A DNA stretch of 64,000 nucleotides from positions 15,226,983 to 15,290,982 of the forward strand of contig NC_087077.1 of the NCBI RefSeq assembly GCF_026151205.1, written 5' to 3'. Positions 49,401-58,400 of the stretch are shown in pieces. This stretch comes from Bolinopsis microptera (taxonomy: Eukaryota; Ctenophora; Tentaculata; Lobata; Bolinopsidae). A program made the position numbers and the translations under genes. How positions within the stretch are numbered: position 1 is the first letter of the stretch; the number at the start of each line of letters is the position of its first letter. The notes beneath the pieces are model-generated. The model saw only the letters and a program-made list of their open reading frames with translations. It was not told the origin of the DNA and did no database searches.

Positions 49401-52400
49401 AATCTGTTGAACCAGAGCAAGGGCTTCTTCTTTCTTCTCTGCAGTACTGGCAGCATCATCTATGTAGCGTTTGTAGAAGTTCGATAAGTATACCGATAGG
49501 TAGTGTTGATCGGTGTAGATAGAGTTCTTCTCGAACTTGCACACTCTAATGATGGCACAGAAGGGCCCTGGCCTCAAACCCATGAACAGACCATCCTGCT
49601 GTAGCCAGAGAGTCCTGTTATACACAAAGAAAGAGTTGGTAGGATGTGTAGTAGGATCTCATGAATGTCTGTCAGGCTGAGTCCCATCAGGTCCAAACTC
49701 TCTCGGTGCTCTGTAGCTAGCACAATGACATCGTCTATACAGCCTTGTACGTTGATGTTAGTGTATAAAGCTGAAATATCCGCGGCAAAGAACTTTCTCC
49801 TGGCAAGCTGTTCCTGAGAGATCTGGCGGAGCATCTCTATGTGCTGCATTAAATTACTCAGGTGACTAGGCACCTGTATTAATACAGTCGCTGTGGTCGT
49901 TATCGATATTATAATTGCATTTTGTTGTCCCGCAAGTTTTTGGGATTAACTTTATTCGTCTGGCCGCAGTCCTGATCTTGCCCGACACCACCAATAGTAA
50001 TACGCGTATCGATTACTGCGTGCAAATTAATACGGGCATGGAGCTTTCCTAGCACTCTTGTCTGTTTCATTACCTACCCTGAGTAATGTGAACTATAACA
50101 ACGTCGGACAATGTCCTTGGCAACACGATTTACCGTAATATCTAGAGGCTGGAACAAGTTTGTAATGTTGGCGGGGACTAGCTCATGAACTATGTTGTTG
50201 AGTGCCATAATTTCGTTAACGGGTGATACTCGTAAAATATCTGTCCAACTCGGCGCGCGTCCTGGTAGGTTGTAAACCTACAATAATTTCGTTGACTTTT
50301 TCCGCAAAATGCCCCTTGAAAACATCATATACTAATGGAGTTTTCTGTGCTTCCGGCAGACCAAGGAGAACCTTTCTGTCGTTAACTTACGGCACAATAA
50401 AGTTCTCATAGTTGTCTTATTCTGGACAAAAAGTTCGAATTTTTTGAAAAAAATTCAACGGACTTTATTTGAACGGACATTAAGATGAACTTTAGGGCCT
50501 CCAGCGTTCAATTAATGTCCGTTCAAATAAGGTCCGATAAGGTAGATTTAGAATTGACTTAAATTGAACAATTTGTTAAAGGAGGTTATGTGGGGATGTA
50601 CGGATAGTATTCGCCACTAGGAAACACCCTTCCATCTGTGATACACTAATGAAAAATCGACAACTGGGACAACTGGAAACCCTTGATGTAGGACAACAGA
50701 GGTGCAAAACTTGCCCCGTACTATTTGACAAGGAGTCAAAGATCATGGTCAACAATGCAACATAGAACTGGTGCTAGACGGAACTCTAAAATGCAAGGGC
50801 AAGCATGTTATCTATATTTCACATCCGTCTTAATGGCCACCATAGTAAAATTATTTGTTATATTGAGAACAAAAATATCTTTAATTTTGAAACTTTTAGA
50901 TTTGGGATCATAAAGAGACCAAAACCAATTTTATTAGACAGAGAAGAGTCAAGATTTTGTTCAAAATTCAAAACTAACGTTTGGAGATAAAACGGTAATT
51001 TGCAAATTTTTAGATTTCTTTATTCATCTCACACAGTGCATTTGATACATTTGGTCGTGTTTACAAATAAATCAGATATATAGAAGAGATAATATTATGC
51101 TTTTAGTGTTACCGTCACTACTTTAACGAGATTTCTTAGCGTTATCAATTTACAGTAATGGGACACAGCAGTTTTAACTTTTAAGACCGATTAGTGCATT
51201 TTTGTTTGATAAGTAGTTCTAGTCATTGCCTATCAGCTTTACTAAAGTGTTTAGTTTGTTTCATGCTATACTATAATTTTCCAAGTGGACTTGTGTCTTG
51301 TACCCCAATCCCCATCCATAATTACTTACATGCTACGAATTTTGACTGATTAATTTTTGCCTTTGTTACAATTTTTACGTTTGAGTTAATAAACTATGAT
51401 GATTATAATATATGAATTTTACTTGTTAGAGTGCCTATCTTAAAGTAACATGTTTTTACAGGCTCTAATGATGTAGTTTAACGAAGATTTCAAGCCTTAC
51501 GTTGTGTGTTTCCCTTCATGACCGAAAGCATTATATGCATTAGAAATAGAATTGACCTACTCTCGTCAGGATGAATCTCACAGCAGAAAATGAACTCATG
51601 TTGCAAAAAGAGTTTCTTGTTTTACAAGAATTTCAGGAACTAATACATCTCGTTGCCGACGAAAATACGTTCCAAAAAAAGAACGGGTTCACACTGCCTG
51701 ACTACTTGAACAACAGAAGAGAATTCTCTACAGTATGCCGGGAACACGCTGACCACCTCGAGAAATTTGCCAAGGGTTCTGGAATCGCCAAAACAGTTGG
51801 AGGATCTGTAACTGTTGTGTCTGGTGGTCTTTTAGTTTTGGGAGTAATACTTTCACCCTTCACTTTTGGTGCTTCCTTAGGGTTAACCATTGGAGGCATT
51901 GCTGGCGGGATTGTGGGATCAGGCACCACCATTGGTGCCACGATAGCTAAAGATCGCAATATTATCTCGGATCAAAAGAAAATCACGGAAGCTTTAAAGA
52001 CATTTGAACACCAAGACAAAGTTGTCAGTACATTGCTGAATGGAGTGAAGGATAATGTAAAGAGGATATCTGAGATTATTGAAAGTGGCATATGTGATAA
52101 GATATTACAATACATTGCAACCAAGCGACTCAAGAACAATATTCCAATCCGGAGTTTACATAAGATATCGGGTCAAATTAGTACCACAGGAGGTGGTATA
52201 GGCTTGATTTACAAGGGATTCAAGTTCGGAGATACTATTGTCGATGCTGTCAGTATTGCTTCAAAGTTTGCGAACATAGCTGATGACATTGCAGTCATTT
52301 CCGCCGAGACTGCTGGTAGAGCTGTAATGGCTGCGGGAAGTACAACTGCCATAGTATTCTCTGGAATTTTTGCTGGATTTGGCATTGTCTTTGGGGCTTA

Positions 52401-55400
52401 TGATATTTATAGCGGGGTAAAAGATATAAAAGGGTCGGAAATCGCAGAAAAATTCCGTAAGTTTGCGAAGAAATATGACGAGGAGACAATATGTTTAGAG
52501 AATAAAATCTTTCGTCTGACCATCTGCTCCTTAAACCTTGACGTGTCTTTGAAACAAGGACAAATTACAAATGGCTAGAACAAATTACAAGAGGCACTAA
52601 AAACGTTTGGGATCCTTTCTCATTACAATTTATCTAAAATTTCTACCAAATTTGCTTCAATCTTTGTGCTCTGATATTTACTATTTAGTTTTAACTGGCG
52701 TGACAGATATGATGAACGATCACTTGCACTGGACACTTAATGTAATTAATGTAATTTGATTATTCATGTTGCTTCAACAAGGCCATATTTTTATGGTACA
52801 GCTTTTTAAATCTCCGTATTTTGTTATCACACTTTAATAAATAATAAGTATGTATGTTATATTTTTTTGTTGAAAAATTCATATATTTATTGTTCTGTTT
52901 CAAAATATTTTCAATAGAAAGTGCTGAATTTGAGCCAAACTTTCTCTGCGAAGGGAGACATCTTACTATATATAAAGCGAGACGATATATATATATATTT
53001 CGTTGCTGTACTCCTACACATTAAAAGTCGGTGTTGATTAGATCTTCGAAATAGTTCTTTGCATCATTTTATTAAACATCGTTATCTGAGATAAATTTGT
53101 TCTAAAAGCAACTGGAATATACACAAATCTTTAAAATAACTTACAAACTAGGAAAGGAAAACAAGTCTTAGGAAGACGTACAAAACTATTTGACTCAAAA
53201 CGGTACAAAACTTATATATATATATATTTATCCGTGCCATTTTACTGACACCACGGCATCAACTTTAACGCGAATTTCTGCAAAAACCGTAAAAGATATA
53301 CAACTGAAACCTTTTTGACTGGGTCAAATGCTTTAATGGCCTCCAAATCAGCATGAAAAAATAAAAAATTGGCCAAGAAATAGGAGTTTTAGAGCCCAAA
53401 ATTTGGTACCCCAAGTGGTGTCAAAAACGCGAATTAAATAGGTAATAATTGTTTTAGTCTCTTGAGTCTTGACACCATTTTAGGGTTAGACGGGTTCCTG
53501 CTAGTACTTATAATGGATCCACGGTGTCAGGATGGTTATAGCACCATATTCTAATAATTTGTATTAATAAAACCTTTTAAAATTAACCAGCAATTGTTAG
53601 TGTCCCGGTTCTTAACATTTTTATAGATTCTTGACAACTTGATTATTCAATGTCAGGTGATTAGTTGATAAGATAATTTTCTAATAAGCGGTGTTGAACA
53701 GGTCGACAGGATTTTGCTGTTCTGAAAATTATGTCTGTTATCAGTTTGATTCATGTAGATAAGCTGTGTAATACTGGGTTATGTTACACCAAACATGAAG
53801 CCATACCATATTGATTTAGCCTTTAAACTTCTTAGGGATCACATGACCCTACGTTTCTAATACTGTTGCAATTGTGTGTCGCTCGCTTTCTATTATATCT
53901 ATACTTTACGTCTATCATTATTATTTAAATTTACATTATGATTATGAACAACTTTTCTTTGATTTAGCTTTAAATGTTTAAAACGTTTTTAATGTTTAAA
54001 TTTAAGATTAAGCAAAAGTAGGATGTGTCATTCTGATGATACAGAGCTGTTAGAAGTGCTTTTAAGCCAAGTCGAGCTGATCACTAGCAAAGATGAATTC
54101 TACAAAATGTATGGATTTACTCTTGAAGATTATTTATCCAACCGAAGAATCTTCTCGAAAATTTGTCGAGACCACGCTGACCACATTGAACAATTTGTTA
54201 AAGGATCTGGGATTGCCAGAGCGATCGGCGGCTCAGTGACGATTGTGGCTGGCGGAGTTGCTATTTTAGGAATTATTTTAGCACCTTTCAGTTTGACTGC
54301 TGCTGCTTCATTAGGATTGACTGTCGGTGGAGTGGCAGCTGGAATGTTAGGAGCAGGAACATCAGTCACCGCCGGAATTGTCAAAGACTCAAATATAAGG
54401 TCGGATAAGAAGGAAATTGAGGAAGCTTTGGAGAAATTCGAAACCCAAGAGGATATAATAAATAACCTGCTAGAAGGGGTCTACGAAAGCTTAAATAAAC
54501 TTTCTTATCTCATGAAAAAAGGTCCAACTGAAGTTGTGATCGCAATAAAAGGACTTGCAGGCGCCAGTGGTATGGCAATAAAAGGAGTGAGACTAGCTAA
54601 AACAGTTGGGACCACAGTCAAATTAGCAGACTCAGCCAAGATTGTCAGCTTCGCAAATAATGTTTCCAACTTTATTGATCCAGCTGCTGTAAGCACCATC
54701 GCAGAGGCTCCAGGACTGCGCCTCTTTGGTAAGGCAGTAGTAGTTGCTGGCACCACTACAGCTAAAGTATTCTCAGGAGTGTTTGCTGCGTTTGGTATCG
54801 GAATTGGTGTCTGGGACATAGTTACAGGTACCAAGGATATTCAGGGCTCGGAGATTGCAAATAATTATATAGAGTTCGCTGATCAGTATGACGAGAACAC
54901 TGCAAATCTAATAACCGGAGTCGAGCAGCTTTCTAGGTTACTTGACCAAAATTGTGATACGCATTACGCAATGATTTAGAAGTAGAATGGTGTGCGTTTT
55001 GAATTTAGATTGTTTTATACAAAAGGTGAATAAAGTTGTAATAGATGAAAAATTGGACCTTTAGCGATTGTTGAAATTCAACATCTAGCGTCATCTAGCG
55101 TCATATAGCGTGAAATGACGGTTAAGGTCCGAAAAATCAACGAGGCGAATCAAAAGTAAGTTACACAATATTATGTTAGTTAGGATATCATGTCGAGAAG
55201 GGTTTATTAGGCTACCTCCTCTTTTAGAAACTCGCTGGTTCTAATGCTTGGTGGATCCTGGACATTCAAGTAAGCTTATTGCTCACTAAATCTAGGTAAA
55301 CTATAGGTAAAAATATAATATTAATCATAAGCTAAAATGTACTAATCTTTGTATTCTAAATGGGGAAAAAGAAGAAACATTGTCAGTCAGTCGAGAAAAT

Positions 55401-58400
55401 TGTCAGTCAGGCTATATGGCAGCTTTGTGGATGTTGTGACTATGCTAGTACATCTAAACTAATTACAACACTACAAATCTATTATATTTGCTCACTAATC
55501 ATCAATTGGAGTAAGGTGAGATTTATAAATTCACTGATACTGATAGTTAGTGAGCAGCGATAGATAGCAAGTGATCATTACCCATCCTCCCAATACAGCT
55601 TATCACTTCTGGTAGTGTCATATTACATATATTAAAGCATACATCATAAGATACATACTACACAGTGTAGACTAGCTGCGTTGACCACGAACTGGTAGCT
55701 AGAGAATATATCTATATTTTATATGCTGTTCTCTGCTGAACATTTCGTACTCATTTTCGTTACCAGTTATGTACATAGAAGATGTGTTACTGATACGAAT
55801 GTTGAAGTTCATTGTTTATATAATCAGTTTTGATGACCTTTTTTAAAAAAAGTTCATCAAACCATTTTCCTACTGTTCCCATTTCAGTGGTGCAGCGTAG
55901 CTTTTAGTTTTATGTTTTCTTGTTTTTTCGGTTGAATTTGATATTACCATCTTTATTGTCTTGACCATTGACCAAGATTTGTCACGGTAGTAAATATTGT
56001 TTAACAATAAAATGTATGGTCCCTACTTTTGATTAGTTTAAAATATATCTAATATTTTTCTTATGAATCACATTCACACATTTGCTCACATTTGAGCCAT
56101 TTAGAATGAATGATACGGAGCTGCTACTCCTGCTCCTTAACCAAGTCGAGCTGATCATAAGTAAAGATAGCTTCCACAAATTGTATGGATTTATTCTAGA
56201 AGATTACCTAACTAACCGGAGAATATTCTCGAAAATTTGTCGTGACCACGCTGACCATGTCGAACAATTTGTAAAAGTATCTGGGATGGCTAGAACGGTG
56301 GGCGGCTCAGTGACGATAGTGGCTGGTGGAATAGCTATTTTGGGAATCATTCTGGCACCTTTCACTGCTGCTGCTTCATTAGGATTGACCATTGGAGGAG
56401 TGACCGGGGGGATCTTAGGAGCTGGTACCTCAGTCACGGCAGGAATGGTGAAACACATCAGCATTAGATCTGATAAGAGGAAAATTAAGGAAGCTTTAAA
56501 GAAATTCGACGCCCAAGAGAAGGTTATCAGCGTTTTATTAAAAGGAGTTCATGACAATTTAAATCTTTTAACTGATCTAAAGAAAAGAGGTGTGACCAAA
56601 TCCAAAGCTGGAATAGCATTTAAAGGGCTGACAGGTGCTGGTAGTGTAGCTATGGACGGAGTCAGGTTAGCAAAAGCTGTCAATGGAACAGTTACATTTG
56701 GTAAGTCTGCCAAACTGGCCGCATTTGCAAATAATGTTTCTACTTTCATCAGAGCGGATGTGGCCCATGCCACGAACTTAGCAGAGGGGGCTGCTGCTCC
56801 AGGACTCTTTGGTAAAGCAGTGGTAGTTGCTGGCACCACCACAGCTAAAGTGTTTTCAGGAGTGTTTGCTGCATTTGGTATTGGGTTAGGTATATGGGAC
56901 ATAGTTAAGGGTGTAAAGGACATTAAAGGTTCAAAGATTGCGCTCGCTTTCAGAGAGTTTGCTGATGAATATGATGAGAGCACTGAAAAATTGCTAATCG
57001 GGATTGAGCAGTTGCCTAAGTTGATCCATCATGACTGTGTTCCGTGACTTAAATTTTGTATTTAAAATTTTCAGACATCATCCTGATCTTTCGTTGTGCT
57101 TAGCTGGTGGAACATGTACGTGATTCTACCGTTTTTATTTACTGTACATATTATAAATATTTTATACAGGATGTACATGTATTTCATTAATGGTCCAGTA
57201 AAAGTTATTATCGTTATTTACCCAAACATTTTTCGCTCTTTTGAGAGGGTCAATCATGATTGATTACTGGGGACAATACTTGATTTTTTTTTCTTCATAT
57301 TGAGAGGATAATATAGTAATAAATTTATCCAAACATTTTTAACGACTTTGACTATTTAATCTTTATGTATATTTTGATAAGATTCATGATTAAGTTCAAC
57401 AGCGCTTATTTTACAGTTGTTATTGCTTAATAATTATTGTCATTCAGAATTGGTTATGATGCAATTAAATTTATTTAGTTTCATTTTCGCTCGTAGAATG
57501 TATTGAAACTGGGGATCTTATTATACTTTTTAAAACTAAAAATTTACAATCCATCTCTAAGTTAAGACCTGTTCTCTCTTCAACCTTAACCCTTGAGTTC
57601 TTCTTCTTTTTTCATCTAAAATAGAACAAAATATATCAAAAGTATCGGTACTAAATTTTGATCAAATAAATGTGGCACAAGAATTCTGTTTTCGAATGAT
57701 AGTTAATTATACGATGAGAACTATATCTGGATACCGTGCTCTTATCATTAAACGTCGACTCTTACTTTTCTTAAAAAGTGCAAGTGTTTTCCTTGTCGCA
57801 ACAACATGATAGTCAACAATTTGGACGTTGTCATTAGTAAAGTCAATCCCAATCAAGATATTTTATCCCGGGAATTGAGAAAATTTGGCTTGAAATACGT
57901 CGGGAATCCTGGTGTCGGGATCGACGTAATATCGTGAGTGGCTGACTCTAAACCACTTTCCCGTGCAGGTAGAAAGTTTGCCTTCATCAAGGAGAAGTTC
58001 GGCGGGAATAACGGTGGGAGTTGACAAAGTAGCCAAGTTCAAATCTGCTCCTGCTAAAGCTAAAGGGTAAGCCAGATCAATGTAGTGAACATGGGTGCTT
58101 CAGTCATCAGTGCAGATCACATCAATTTTGTTTACATAGCGATTCTTATGTGTTATATGTTTTTTATAGTTGACCGGAAATGTTTCAAATTTGTGATTCC
58201 AATTATGGAAATGGTTGGAATTTCAAACATTAAATTGAATTATTAAATTTGAAACTGAAAGTATTGAGATCATTTTGAAATGTATCTGCTTCAGGTAGTT
58301 TCTTAATTCATATTCCATATTAATTATACTGTTGCTGAACATTAGTCAGCGGAGGGAGGAACATCTTGGAATTGTTATAAAAAGCAAACCGTTATGGAAT

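Larger units (their letters stand above)
51548..53830 (+). repeat. Gene-sized duplication unit 2 (ApoL-like gene 2 and flank)
   Basis: Partner of 45130-46820; the alignment is broken only by the 544-bp Helitron at 52961-53504. Confidence 0.85.

Noticed and set aside
45314-56983. Conserved antisense ORFs across the ApoL-like genes
   Set aside because: They lie opposite the most conserved coding block in each gene, so similarity is a mirror of the sense proteins.
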